Assembly (NCBI RefSeq): GCF_034140825.1 | Contig: NC_089037.1 | Span: 35,989,001 to 36,053,000 of the forward strand | Direction of reading: 5' to 3' | DNA: 64,000 bases | Origin: Oryza sativa Japonica Group | Taxonomy: Eukaryota > Streptophyta > Magnoliopsida > Poales > Poaceae | Part shown: positions 1 through 13,203 of the stretch, in pieces | Position numbering within the stretch: position 1 is the stretch's first letter | Layout: each line of letters begins with the position of its first letter | The notes under the pieces: model-generated | Database searches by the model: none | Seen by the model: only the letters and a program-made list of their open reading frames with translations | Told to the model about the DNA's origin: nothing | Translations under genes and position numbers: made by a program

Positions 1-3000
1 GTATTGGACTTTTATTTTATGTCCAATCCTCACTCCCCAATTCCCATTGCATTTTTATAGAGTTCAAATGTAGTGACAACAATAAGGTTATATTATATTA
101 AACTATAATTACTCACATAAATGTTTGGAGACATTTGTTACTTTGTGGGGCATATGCAAAGTTATTGTGCGGTACTGCTACGTGTTAAGAAGCATTGAAA
201 TGTATGACACTCACATTGGCTGGCGACGAAGTACGCAGTCTACAGAAGATAGATCGTTGTGAGAAAGTCAAATGTGAGTTGTTGGACCAAAGTCTGCCCG
301 TTCCAATTTACGTAGGAGGGGGAGAAGCATTCAACTGCGTGCATCATGCAAATTGTCATTAAATCATGTGTAAGTACATACTGGTATCTAACAAGAAGTA
401 CCCATCAAATAAGGAAGTTCTTTTAAAACTATGGAGATCGATCGGAATATTCAAATCGTCAAATGTAAAACAGGAGGATTTTTAGCCATAATGAGTACTG
501 GATTAAAACTTTCTGATCCTAACTGCATAAAATTGTGTGATAACAATAGATGGTCCATAGATATATATGACAACAATAACTGGCAAATTAAATAATGGAT
601 CACATCATGATGGTAGTAAAAGATTTAATCGTTCCAATCAAGATGAGATGATTCATTACCATCTCGATCAATGGCACTTTTCCGGCAACATGTAAGAACT
701 TGGAGCAAGACAATGTTTGTGTTCCCATGGAATAAATTACCAGGTGCCATTCACTATCTTGATATGGACACATTATTTGTTCTACAATTCTTAACATAGT
801 AAAGGCATATAAAAATATATTGCTGTAAATATATACTATTATTGTATGCCATTCTCATAAATTTATTGTATAATGCGCTCCCAGAGCGGAACGTTGATAA
901 CCAAATATTGAATCATACTCATGCATTTATATTTTTATAAATCCACCCATATAACCATTGATCACATTTATCAATGGACGTGTCTCTCGTCAACTCTAGT
1001 TGGAAGTACTCATTATAGTCATAGTTTCGGCATCATAAAAAACGACACCATCGTAGCCACAGTGCCATCATGGCCGTGTCACTTTTGTTGGAAGTACCCT
1101 TTATGGTCATATAGTCTCGATATCATAGCAAATGACAACGCCGTAGCCATAGTGTTGTCACGAGTTGTGTCAATAAGATTGATATAACCTACAACGTGGC
1201 TATCTTGTTAACTACACGCGGCACTACTCATGTTATCGTGGCAAGCATATGTACCACGTGTTGCCATCACGAGTTTCTAAAATCCGCCGAGAGTCCACCG
1301 CAAAATTATAAAATCCACGCTATCTCTAGCAGCACTTACTATTATGATAATGCAGTGACAGGGTTAATTAATTAATCATTTTATCATTTGTGTGGATGTG
1401 ATGTAGCATTAGTTTCATTCCATTCATCTAAGGGGAAAAAGTTCACCTCCATGGGTCAGATCAACGTGGTTATTTGTCAATGTGCTAGCTAGTGTATCAC
1501 CACCTACCAAGCCCATAAACCTATAGCAAGTGAAAATTTCAGTTTAATTGATTTAGTTCCCTCTTTCTGATGACAATTAATCGTGGCCTTATCATGTTAG
1601 CAATCATCATCAGGGATCCACCATATATATAGTTGATGCTTCCATTATGGCTAGAAAGTATGTTTAATTAAGGCCATGACTTGGAGAATGACATCATGTT
1701 TGAGGCACCCGCGCTCGCTTATTGTCGTAGCTAATTAACATATTAGATTATCACTTCGTCATCCAGCGATTTGCCCTAAATCAAGTCAATGAGAAAGATG
1801 TACTGGCATAGATCAGAACTGTTAAGTAGTAGTTTTTCGAACGGTCAGGCTGTTGCCGACGTTTTATATAAAGAAGAAGGTGTCTTATTTTAAGGAGAAA
1901 ACGAGACTAAACCTTACAATGCACAGTTAATTAGGGAAAAACTGGACGAAAACCACAACACTCTAACCTAAGCTACCAATACCATGGAAAAAGGAAAAAT
2001 GGCGGAGCCCAAAACAGCTATCGATAAAGAGCTTGTTGTAAGCGATACAAAGGCTTCGACTTCGTGAGGCAAATGTTATCGTTGCCGGGCTTGTCGCCTG
2101 GCGACACAGCAGCTTCGACTCCACAGCTATCACAACATCGTTGCCAAATGCATCACAGAAAACAAGCAAGACAAACCGATCGAATCGAAACATCTGTATG
2201 TTCTCTTTAAGGAAACACTGACAGGCGAGCCTCGCCCGGCAGGCCGGCAGTGACATATTTATATTAAAATACAGAAAAAAAAGTTATTACAGATAGTTTT
2301 ATAAAGATTCTTTCTTGTTACAATCTTTATTCTGCAAAATACGCAGAAGATCAATGTCCTTCCTAAATGCATGAAATCGATGTTGTGTGGAGGAGAATTT
2401 CGATGTTTCTGATGAGTCTTCATGTCCATTTTACCTCTTCTGAAAACATTATGCTACTCAAGAATTCAGTATGAGAAATTGAGAATCCATGTGTTGCATT
2501 TGCAAACACGGTTTCTAGGTTCTTGCTGACGCTTCCAGTTTTCAAGCAAAACCATTTGAATTAGCTTCAGAATTTGAGTCTCCAGGTTTGCATTTGCATT
2601 AGTTTTCGGACGTTCAGACTTTCAGTAGTTTTCACTTTAGAAGTCAGGATCGGTAGAACTTGCAGTCAGTGAGATGCCTCTCGTGCGTCCATCGCCACAT
2701 CGGTCTGTTCCATTGCTGACTGGTGGGCCACCCCGTGCAGGGGCCTGACTGCTTGTGGGCCATGCTGGACTGTTGTACACACAGGATCAGAAACTGTTGT
2801 CAGATTGTTGTTTCCGCTGGCTTTTTATATGGAGATGCTAGTGGAGTATAGTAGTATTAATTTTTTTCTTCTCCTGTCCTTATTTCCACCTACTGTCAAA
2901 AAATGCAGTTTGTATATGGACCACTGCATGTACATGTAGTAGCAATAATGCAGTACTGTCTGTGTAGTGCTTGCATAAATCAAGAACAATAAATTATCAC

Positions 3001-3118
3001 TAAATATAATCAAGAGAATCTTAAAGCAATTGAGATGGTGCCACTACACATAATATAATTAAAAAAATTATCACTGGGAGGCTCACATTATATACTCCAT
3101 AATATATCATGAATATAG
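1..3118. other. Intergenic, no gene supported
   Basis: AT-rich sequence with only short unconvincing open frames. About 985-1165 holds a diverged direct duplication: two passages of roughly 85 bases sharing the core GTTGGAAGTAC followed by a similar TAGTCATA/GTCATATAG stretch. About 1835-2280 resembles a decayed dispersed repeat, beginning with a T-run and ending in an A-rich tract, but I cannot assign a family. I see no RNA gene. Confidence 0.5.
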
Positions 3119-3281
3119 TACTACCCATCCTATTTTAAGTGCAGTTGTGGATTTATGTGTCTAACGTTTGACCATTCATCTAATAATAATAAAAATATTA
3201 ATTATAATTTTTTTAATTAGACGGATAGTTAAACATTGATAGTAGATAGTGTAAAATTGTGATTATGGGATGGAGGTAGTA
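3119..3281. mobile_element. Stowaway-like MITE
   Basis: A TA dinucleotide flanks each end. The left end reads CTACCCATCCTATTTTAAG and the right end, reverse complemented, reads CTACCTCCATCCCATAATC, an imperfect terminal inverted repeat of the Stowaway type. The interior is short, AT-rich and non-coding. Such elements are mobilised in trans by mariner-like transposases of the sort encoded at 58.9-62.1 kb. Confidence 0.7.
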
Positions 3282-4566
3282 GTAATAAAGTGCTAGGTGC
3301 ATTGGCAGTTTATTGGTTATAGTCACTGATTGGGTTGTACCAAATAAATAATTGTTAGGTGGAGCAAGAAAGCAGCAAGCATGCACGGGAGAGTTGATGT
3401 TGGAGATCCCTAATCTAGACTTTCTGTCGCGCTAACGACGGCGACCTGGTTTGGACTAAACTGTTGTTTAGAAAACTCGCACAGTATCATCGTACTCTCA
3501 TGATAGGGAGACCACTATATATTATATGTATGTTTATTGCTTTTTTTTCCTTGATCATGTATATATATTTACACCGTCCATAGTATTTAATTAGATAATT
3601 GTTAATGCCTTCTCGACTAGTTTCAGAAATGCAATTAAGCGACCAAGACCGGCGGAATCAAGGAGCGGCGGATCACAAGTAACTGAGGCATGGGAAACTA
3701 CGGAAAGTTGAGTAACACAGCCTAAGAGTTTACTTGGTTGAGAAGACGTGAGGAAAGAAAAAGAGTAGGATGCCAACATATGAAAAGCACTGTCAGATTG
3801 GAGAATGTAACGGAGAATTATTGTAGTGAAAGAAAAATCCGGCTCTAATTCTTTTGGTAAATTGATCAAATAGATATTTGGATAGTAAAAATAGTAACTC
3901 TGTTGAAGATGTTCTAAGGTCGTCTCTTGGTCGGTTTATGCTGCATGCAGCGTACGTGCACGACTGCACGGTGTATGTCCACCTAGGGAAAAGGATGCCG
4001 GGTTGCCGACCGATCGCTCGGCTTTTCTTATGGGAGAAGCTAGCAGTAGCATATGCATATGCACGGTTGGTCTGGATCGGACCACACGTCACACATATGC
4101 ATGATTTGAGGTCCAGGAACGCCCAAGGTGATCGTTCCATCGAGTTGGCATCTGCACCTACGCATGTGAGGGAAACATGAATGAACAGTAACATGCATGC
4201 TCTTTGGGCAGAGAAACATGAATGAACAGTACACGCATGATCTTAAAATTGAGATCCTCTGCAGTAAAATGCACGATGTTTTTGTCAGGGTCCACATGTC
4301 AGTGACAAAGTCACGTGTCTTTGACCGCAAGCGGGATGTATCTGGTGTATTTGTGATTTTATAGAAGTGGGTCTAAAATAGTTAATTATTGTTAAAGCAA
4401 TTTCTATAATGGATAGAAAAACGTCCGCATTAGCTCTTGTCCATCAAATATATGAGAGAGAATTGCTTTATTTTTGGTTGTGGTATAGCACGGTAAGCTA
4501 AAGCTAATTTTCACGATATGTATGACTCACTTTACAGGATGGGCACGAATCATTGTCTTGATGTTT
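3282..4566. other. Intergenic, no gene supported
   Basis: Several overlapping open frames exist on both strands at 3.6-4.3 kb, but none resembles a known protein or shows a convincing exon structure. A short direct duplication (AAACATGAATGAACAGTA at about 4168 and 4214) is the only internal structure I notice. Confidence 0.4.
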
Positions 4567-4707
<141 letters not shown>

Positions 4708-5544
4708 TGTGATTGCCCAGCAACCTAGTATCTCCTTGGGTCATAAATATTTAATATTTAGAATCAAATTCGGCTAAAATTTTGATAGTTTTATATTTAA
4801 ATTCAACGTAAACAGCAATATGCACAATTACGCGCATTCGTATACGTACACAGCGATGAAGTCAACGTCGACGCAGACACCAAAGGACGATAAGTCGATA
4901 ACCACGCCACTGTTAATTCGATTATTCCTCAAACTCGTGGATGCATATATGCTTAATTATGATGCTATCGCCAACAATGTGAGTGGCAAAGGGGATTGAT
5001 CTGCTAGCTACGTAGCACAACTCATCGTCTGTTTATTTTATTTCATTTTTGCGGGGCATCGTCTGTTTATTTGCTACTCGATATTACTATAGTACTAATT
5101 ATTTTGCATTCATTTCTTTATGTGTTCCAATAAATCAATAATTACTTTTATTTCCAGTACCTAGATAGACTATTATTGTTCTTATTACATGATAGTAGCA
5201 AGACTTTTTTTTTAAAAAAAAAAGAACAGATGTAACAATCAGATAGTGTAATTAAATTGGTTGCCCCTGTCTGCTTGTACGAGACCAGCAGATAAGTTTC
5301 CTATATACTCAAGGGCCCATTTAATTACTCTGGCCCCGTGACCATCTGTAGGCCCAACGATGGGCCAGATATTATTTCGTACGGCCCAGCATTTTTCTTG
5401 GGTCCTTTCTTTAAGGGGAAAACACTTTTTTATTGGGCCATATGGGCCCATGGCTTGCTTTGTTCAGTTTGTTTTCCTAAGGAAAAAAAAACGAGGCATC
5501 TCGAACAAAGAAAAGACAGAGAGAGAAGGGAAAAAGGAGGTCCA

Positions 5545-5573
5545 GGGGTTCGGAATTTTACTCACCGAACCCC
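5545..5573. repeat. Hairpin GGGGTTCGG/CCGAACCCC
   Basis: A perfect 9-bp inverted repeat encloses an 11-base loop and is followed by CTCTGG. The same head, diverged, recurs near 7047, 39358 and 39550, so it appears to mark an unclassified dispersed repeat. This copy seems truncated, because the tail sequence found at the other sites is not evident after it. Confidence 0.5.
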
Positions 5574-7046
5574 TCTGGTTCAAAAAAATAACACATTATG
5601 ATCAAACTAAGCATATATTTAACCTCCAAAACGATTTACTGTTTTGTTAATCATCCTAATTAAGAGTTGATGTCAGCTAAAGCAGCTCATAAGCATGCCG
5701 CTATGGTGGCGTTTTACCAGCTGGTTCTGACGAAGGTTTTATATATTCAGTGTACTGTTAGCTGCATCCTGCAGGGAATGGATATATCGAGTTAATCTCT
5801 CCATAATTAATTTTCCTTGTCATTTCCTCGCTGCGATATGTGTCTCTTGCAGATGCTCTTGATGAATCGAAATAAACGAATCGATCGATCTCGAATGAAT
5901 AGATGGATGATGAGGGTGGTCAAATGGATATATTGGCACGTTCACTTTGTCCTAAAAAGTCAACTTACTAAAATTTGATAATGTTAAATTTTTGACACAT
6001 TTTAGCTTTAGCATATTTTTGGCAGTGTTATGTGTTTTCGTTTATAGACTAAGTATAGTGTTTCTTGATAAGATACTTTCGAAAATACCAAATTTAATAG
6101 GATAATAATGTTAAGGTTATCTTTAGTTTATTAGTTACCAGAACTATCCTATAAGCCCAAAACTGTCGAAAAAAAATACATTATAACACATTGTACTGTC
6201 GAAAATTATTTTACCATGGGTGAACCGATAAAAATTACCGACGAAATTTTTTTAGATCATTTACGGGAAAAAAAATAACAGCCTACAGACTTACTAGGAA
6301 TTGTGATAGTGTCCAATTTAATAGAGTTAAAAATGATAATAAAGTGAACATGCCATGTATCCGAATGCTCCATGCAACCAACCAATATGCCTCTTGGCTG
6401 CTTAATTCACCTTCGGATTTGATGCATGGATATATGGCCCCATGCAACCAATGCACATAAGCACATGCCTGAGTATATAGCCATATATGACATTGGGTTG
6501 CTCTCGTGCATGTTTCAATCCTACGTGTAAGTGCGTATGCAAATGCCACCTTTTTTTTACCCCTTGAGATACATGCATTTGCATGCATGGCTTGGCCTTA
6601 GCCATTAAGCAAGCCAAATTAAAGTGTGTGTCATCTGCTCTGCACACCACAAGTCAATCGCAAAGCTTGCTTAATTAGTCAATTAATTACCCATTCGATC
6701 ACTTGCTGCATTGCCCATTGGGTGCTCCTACGATTAGCTTAGCTCGCTAGCTAGCTCTTCTTTTAATTGGCGGCGATAATAATCCCCACTAACCCACCCA
6801 GATACTGCTGCTTTTCTTTTGCTAATATAATATGAACTGAATCTGCCATTAGGACGTTTCTTACTTTCTCGTTCCTTTAAAGGCTTTAATTACTTAATTA
6901 ATTAGTCTCTGTGCCTGATCACAAGGAATTAATCAAATAGGGTTAAGAAAAATCAATCCCTTAAAGTACGTACTCAACCACTGAACCAGGAGAAGAAGAA
7001 AATATATAGCCACATATGCAGAGCGTGTGTGAGAAAATATAGAGGT

Positions 7047-7230
7047 CAAATGGGGTTCGGACCCCATTTGGATCGCCGATCCACCCGCTCTGAGGTTCCG
7101 GCTTCAGAAACTACAGATGCTTTAATTTGCTTAGTCACATGCAACGCTTCATCAGCAGAAACACGCTGAAATTTTCCTTTCTTGATACGAGAAAATTGCT
7201 GAAATTTCGAAGAAGGAACAAGAAAAAGAA
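7047..7230. repeat. Unclassified dispersed repeat, copy 2
   Basis: It begins with a perfect hairpin, CAAATGGGG with complement CCCCATTTG around TTCGGA (7047-7070). The tail contains TTCCGGCTTCAGAA, CATGCAACGC and a stretch ending GAAGAAGGAACAAGA. The same order of tail motifs follows the related heads at 39.36 and 39.55 kb. The family is unknown. Confidence 0.45.
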
Positions 7231-9830
7231 AATGAGACTGCATTTTGAATATACAAATTAAGTCCCTTACTGTACTTATTAGCATATCAGACACAAATTT
7301 AAATTTTAAAACTTAATTTAATTTTAGAGTCTTTTCGCTGTATTCTAGCTATTTTCTAGCATTTACTTTTAAAATACTAATAACACAAATACAAAAACTT
7401 ATAAATTATTTTTTATTAGTTCGTCCATTTTTCGGCATCTTATGTGTTGTAACCTTTTATTATACACTGGTCGATCAATTTGTTCACCACGTGCCTGTTT
7501 AGCTTAATTGTTCATATTTAGAACTAATTATTATTTTAATGGTAGGTGACGTATCCGTCGACAGCGAGACGGTCGTGGTGACTTCGTTAATCTCAAGATT
7601 TACCGGTCCAGTCTTCAAGAAATGCTTATAGAGATAGGGTGTACGTATATGTTCATAGAGGTGAGTGCACGTGTGTTGTGAGCGCCTACATTTGTAATGC
7701 GTTTATAAGAAGAAAAAGTTTAATTGTGCATGCATGAATAATAGTTTAGTAGGGCGACAAGATACATAAAAAGCAGATGCCCACCATCAATTAGTTAATT
7801 CAGCACAAGCTTTGCACCACACACCGATCAAGCTAGCGGCTCGTTTATCTACACTATTATACTATATAGCTAATGCTCGGCGAAAGTCGCTTAAAGCTTC
7901 ACTAATAAGTTTTTTACAAATTGCATTATTGCCCTTAACCAAAAAAAAAAAACGAAACAGCTTTCTGTTTATTCAGCGGCAAACTGAGCTCCAGTCGACA
8001 GCTTCGTCGTCTTTATCAACAAAGATACATATGGATGCTATTGTTAAAGTCTTGACATTGCAATCCTATATGATCATATAGCATCCAAAAGATTAACGCA
8101 CTTGCAACCAATATAATCATAGATTAGCATTGACGCATGAGAAATCCGACAAATCTGACGTTTTTCTACGCCAATAGAAAAGCATTCATGCAGTCATAGA
8201 TAAAATGTTAGTTCATGGAAGTGCTTTCTTGTGGTGTGGCCATTCGGACTTGGATGTGATCTTATCATAGCTTTGGAGAAAGAAGAGGAGTAGCTGGCTG
8301 GCCCAAGATCGAGGCAGTGACACAGAGAAATCTAGGAAAAAAGATACTACGATGTTATCAAGCCTGAAATCGACATCGTTGATCTCTGCATGAACAATGG
8401 CACATCTCTCTCTTTTCCTGTCTGCCTCTCCTTATCTCCTAATGGCTCATGATGATTCAGGAAAAGTTGCCCAAGAGCTCTGCAATCTGCTCCCCCTTTT
8501 CCTTTCAACTTGATGCCTCTCAAAAAAGTGAAAACCAATAAAAACTTCCTCATCCAAATTTCAGAAACAACATGACCACAGTTAACTTATTCAGAAATAT
8601 TCAGTGAACTTATTATTCAGAAATATTCAGCGAACTTATTATTCAAAGGAATAAACCGGCAACTGATGGAACCAGTTAACTGCTAGCTAGCTACCTCCTG
8701 ATTCTAGTAGCAAGATAGATGTAACAGAATATATTCTGCTGACATGTGCTGATTCCCATTTGCCTTAAACTCTTCAAGGTTAAGCCATATCAGCAGCTGT
8801 TCTCATCTGGTCCAATGAAAAAACTTTGTCTGAAGAAGGATACAGAAACAGATTTCTGAAGAGAGATGTGCAAACATACTTGCACCTTTTGCCCATATGA
8901 TTTCCAGAGATGAGATGAGGATCTTTCAAGTGCACATGGCATGAGTGAGTGACCAAGGCCAGCCTTTTGGCATGGTCATGCTTACTGTCCTTCTGCAACA
9001 GCTGGTCCAAAAGCTCAATGTTGCTATTGTTCTCAACTTGTCATAGTACTACATTTTTTTTTCTTCTTCCTTCTTGTTGAATTAAAGGTGGCTCTCCTTC
9101 AGAATGTTTGAGAGTTTGTATTGCAGATTATGGCCATGCATAGATCAGTGCAAGAACTAGATCAGGATCATGTGCGATAGTCATCGGAGAAGAAAGCACC
9201 TTTATCTCTGAACCTAAAACTTTTGTCAAAGCATTTTTTTGTGTTGGCAAGAAGCAATGCTATTGGTTACTAGTGTTCAGCCACGTCACACGCATTGCCT
9301 TCTGTTTGCACACTTTTTTTCCTGAATGCAAAATGACATCTCAGACTTCAGATTTCAGAAGCATGGCGAATGGGTTAGCAAACAAAAAATTTGACACCAT
9401 TTTCTCCTGAAAATGTTTTCTCCTTCAGAGCTGCTGCTGTTCAGCTGTTCAGGGTTAAAAATGATCCCAGTGAAATTTTTTTCTCTTGAATGCAAGGATA
9501 GAGAATGCATTTAACTTCATCTGCTCAAATCCCAGACATATTTTCTCCACAGGAAAAAAGGATATATGCACTTCAATTCTGTATTCAAAGTAAAAAAGAG
9601 CATGCATTGTATTTAAAACAATTATTATCCACTTTGCCACTTTTCCCCTATTGCATATGCTTTTTCCACTTTGCAGCAGACAACCTTTGTTTCCCTCCTC
9701 CTTAAGTTCCATTGCCCTCCTTTCTCCTACTCTTCCTTCCACACTGCCCAATTTCCATCTCCATTTCCTTCATCAGAGGTTGTTCTGCTCAGTCAGAGGC
9801 ATCCTTTGCCAAAAACATTTATCTGCTTCA

Positions 9831-12274
9831 ATGGCAACTTCTTGGTCTGTTGCTTTCACTATCTTCTTCTCCTGTATTCTCCTGCTTGAAACCATCTCTT
9901 CTTCAGGTCAGTATCCCATATTTTGTTTTCTGAAATCATAGATCATGATCAGCATAATCTCCATCTATTGATGCAATTAGCATGCACCTAAGTGTCAAGA
10001 GCATGTGTCAGATTGTCACAGTAGAACAAGAATCGATATGAATCTCTATCGAAGTATTTATACCTCTGAATCTGATGACAATTTTTTTGTTGTTGGTGAT
10101 ATTTCGTTTCAGTAGCATCTCTTGATTGCTCATATGGTTCAGCTCAAGTGAAGATACTGTCCAGCTCGGTGGTCAGTGAGCAGCAAAATGTGTACCTCTT
10201 CTTGAAGCCGTTTCAGAGCACGAGATCATGCAGCGCGAGGCGGCTCGCCGGCGAATTCGTCAATGGCGTCGTCGTGCCCAACCTGCGGCTCAACGTCACC
10301 GGCGTCGTGGTCACGGCCAACGAGCGGCAGCTCGGCGCGCTGCGCTGCACGCTGGAGTCGGTTCAGGCGGAGCTCGCCGTCGCCGGATTGGGTCGGAGCG
10401 TCAAGGTCTCGCCGGAGCTCTCGCTGCCTTCTCTGCGAGCCATGGCGAAGTGCCGCCGCCGCGGCGAGAAGCATTGGCGCAGAGTCATGGAGTTCGTGAG
10501 GAGGTCAGGCTCGTTTGTCGTGGTGGAGATGGGTGCAGAAGAGAAGGCAGACCTCGCCGTCGCCGATGTCGCCGCCGCGTTCGAGGAGGGCGTCGGCGTG
10601 GCGTTCCGTATCAGCGGCCGCGCGGCTCGGAGCGCGGCGGAAATGGCGAGGCTGATCGGCGATGCGGATAAGGGGAGGAGGTGGACGGGTGTTCTTGCGG
10701 AGGTTGCGTCTCCCTCTCCCCGGCGGGAGCTCGCCGCGGCGGCAAGGACGACGGCGCGCGACGTGTTCGCGCCGGTGACTAACCCGACGACGACGCCGGC
10801 GACGAACCCGGTGACGGTGCCCGCGACGAACCCGGCGATGAACCCGGTGACGCCGGGCATCGTCACCGTGCCGTCGACCAACCCGGCCACGGGATACTCC
10901 AACAACCCCAACCTCCCGCCGCTGTACCCGGAGCCGACGCCGGTGACGATGCCCGACCCGACGACGACGACGACGCCGACGCCATTCATGAACCCGGTCA
11001 CCGCGCCGACCATGCCATCCCCGGTGACCAACCCCGCCACGACGCCGGCCGTCACAAACCCAACGACGATGCCTTACCCGTACCCGCCGCAGCAAGGCGG
11101 CGTCATGCCGACGACTCCGACTTACCAGCCGCCGGCGACGATGCCGGCGGCGGGCGGGCAGACGTGGTGCGTGGCGAAGGCGGGGCTGATGGACGCGGCG
11201 CTGCAGAGCGGGCTGGACTACGCGTGCGGCATGGGCGGGGCCGACTGCACGGCGATCCAGCCCATGGGGGCCTGCTACAACCCAAACACCCTGCAGGCCC
11301 ACGCCTCCTACGCCTTCAACTCCTACTTCCAGAGGAACCCCTCGCCGGCGAGCTGCGACTTCGGCGGCGCCGGCATGCTCGTCAACATCAACCCAAGTAA
11401 TTATTCATTTTACTTCGTCTGTTTTATATTATAAGACTTTATAGCATTGTCCACATTCATTTATATGTTAATGAATTTAGACATATATATGTATTCATTA
11501 ATATTTATATGAATATGAGTAATGGAACGTCTTATAATATGAAACAAACGAAGGGAGTATTAATTAACCCCACTAAACCTCGTATAATTACTCGCGTTAG
11601 CGTGCATCACTGACAGAATCACACTGAATGATTCTTGCAGGTTCAGGAACTTGCTTGTTTCAGGCATCATCAGCAGGGTAAGCTTTGATCCCTCACTTAT
11701 GCTTATGCTTATGAGCAAAAATTTAAATTTTAACATTAAATTTAAAACTGATTTAAGGTTTTTCATGGAAGTTTATTTTTCTACATTTGTTTTTATATCG
11801 CTAAGAACATGTATATAACAATTTTATTTATAAAATATTTTTCGTTTGTAAATATGCCGTTGAATAAGCCAAACGATGAGGCCGATAATATCGTGCTAGT
11901 TACTGCGATGCATTGATCCTGATCAGGATTTAAACGTTTGCAGCTACGGCGCGGGATACAGCCCGGGGGTGACGGGGACAGTGCCGGTGGGCGGCGGCGC
12001 GGGCGCCGGCGCCGGGGTCGGCGTCGGCGTGACGCCGATGGGACCGGCGGTGGGCGGCACCGGAGGCGCCGGAGTGACGCCGATGGGACCGGCGGTGGGC
12101 GGCGGATCGGGGTCGACGGTGCTCAACGCCAACAGCCCCGGCGGGAACTCGATGTACGGCTCCGACAGTAACCCGACGAGCCTCACCGGCGCCGCCGCCG
12201 CCGCGCTGTCATCCGGCTGGGTCCTGTGCCTTGTCTGGATATTCACCTTTGCATATGTCAAGGAGAAAGTGTAG
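9831..12274 (+). CDS. X8-domain (CBM43) protein, secreted, likely GPI-anchored
   Basis: Four coding exons: 9831-9906, 10113-11396, 11641-11677, 11944-12274. All borders are GT-AG and the product is 575 residues. It begins with a hydrophobic signal peptide (residues 1-25, MATSWSVAFTIFFSCILLLE). A basic, Ala/Val-rich N-terminal domain of about 215 residues follows that I cannot assign; it lacks obvious GH17 catalytic motifs. Residues about 245-372 are a Pro/Thr/Asn linker with repeated TNPAT/NPVT motifs, probably O-glycosylated. The X8 domain (about 375-465) starts TWCVAK and keeps six cysteines (WCVAK, YACG, DCTAI, ACYNP, SCDF, TCLF). The Gly-rich tail ends in a hydrophobic segment (SSGWVLCLVWIFTFAY), typical of a GPI signal. 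X8 domains bind beta-1,3-glucan (callose), so a cell-wall or plasmodesmal role is inferred. Exon 3 is a 37-nt microexon encoding the last X8 cysteine. Introns 2 and 3 carry MITEs. Confidence 0.88.
11411..11559. mobile_element. Stowaway MITE in X8-gene intron
   Basis: TA borders and imperfect inverted ends: left CTTCGTCTGTTTTATATTATAAG, right reverse complement CTCCCTTCGTTTGTTTCATA. It belongs to the same broad group as the intronic copies at 31.6 and 32.2 kb and the one at 47.0 kb, with the shared interior motif GTTAATGAAT, but is more diverged. It lies wholly within intron 2, between exons ending 11396 and starting 11641. Confidence 0.75.
11695..11885. mobile_element. Probable AT-rich MITE in intron 3
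   Basis: It starts with repeated CTTATG units and ends in GAATAAGCCAAACGATGAG, with the interior phrase GCTAAGAACATGTATATAA that I recognise from abundant rice intergenic repeats. The inverted ends are weak, so the superfamily is uncertain. It sits between the 37-nt exon and the last exon of the X8 gene. Confidence 0.4.
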
Positions 12275-13203
12275 GCCTTCTTCTTGCTGCTGCTGCTGCT
12301 ACTGATGATGAACAACTTGTTCTACTTGATTCAGCTGTGTACAGATGCATACTAGATGATTTGAGTGAATTTTCATAGGGGAGAAGAAGGATAGATGTTT
12401 TGTGAGTCTGTCTGTAATCTGTATATGACTGTTTATGAGCTGGGTAGGCAGAATGATGCTTAGGCATCTTAGCCATCATATATGTTGTAGGTGAGCATAG
12501 AGATCCTTCTCTATGGAGACATGCTTCTTGTTGTAGTGCTTGATATGATATCAGTTGATACTATTCTTGTTCTTGGGCAGCTTTATCTTTGCATCTCTTC
12601 CATGATGACACTACCTCACATTTGGGTTTCATGGTGCAAGGTGAGTGACATGTAGGAGTAAATCAGTGTCGGTAATTGCTAGCAAGACCTGAAAAAGTTG
12701 TCCTGACTTTGACAAATTGTTCCCCAAAAATGTGCATATGATTTCCTTGGGTGAGTACCCTGGGGGCGTGACACGACAGGGTCCAGCAATTTTTGTTCCC
12801 AAGTTATCATTTCAATATAAACGGTTTATATATGTTGCAGCATAAGCACATCCAATGTGCATACTAACAACACATTTTCGATGTGCCTAAACAGCAATAT
12901 TTCTCCATTATACTAGTATTTCAATTAACTTAAAGCCCAATCTCAATGGCATCGCCGTATTAGATAAAGGAGATACAAAAGTGTGACAAGACATGATGGT
13001 ATGATCAGACAAATCCCAGCAGGTATAAAATGCTTGGGTCAAATCTACCTATGACATATACCACGCACTTCGACAAAATTTTAGCCCAGGCAGCAAATGA
13101 AACCTCTCAACTTGTTGCTTTGCAGTTACAAACAGAGCTTACAGGAGACCCAGTGTTCTTGCTGCACTCATCCATCCTTTGATGGGATTCATCATCCTGT
13201 TGT

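Noticed and set aside
10113-10770. GH17 beta-1,3-glucanase catalytic domain in the X8 protein
   Set aside because: The expected catalytic Glu motifs and the starting VNYG-type motif are not present, so only the X8 domain is claimed.
10226-11302. Several long minus- and plus-strand frames over the X8 gene
   Set aside because: GC-rich shadows of exon 2; only the frame encoding the signal peptide, linker and X8 cysteines is consistent.
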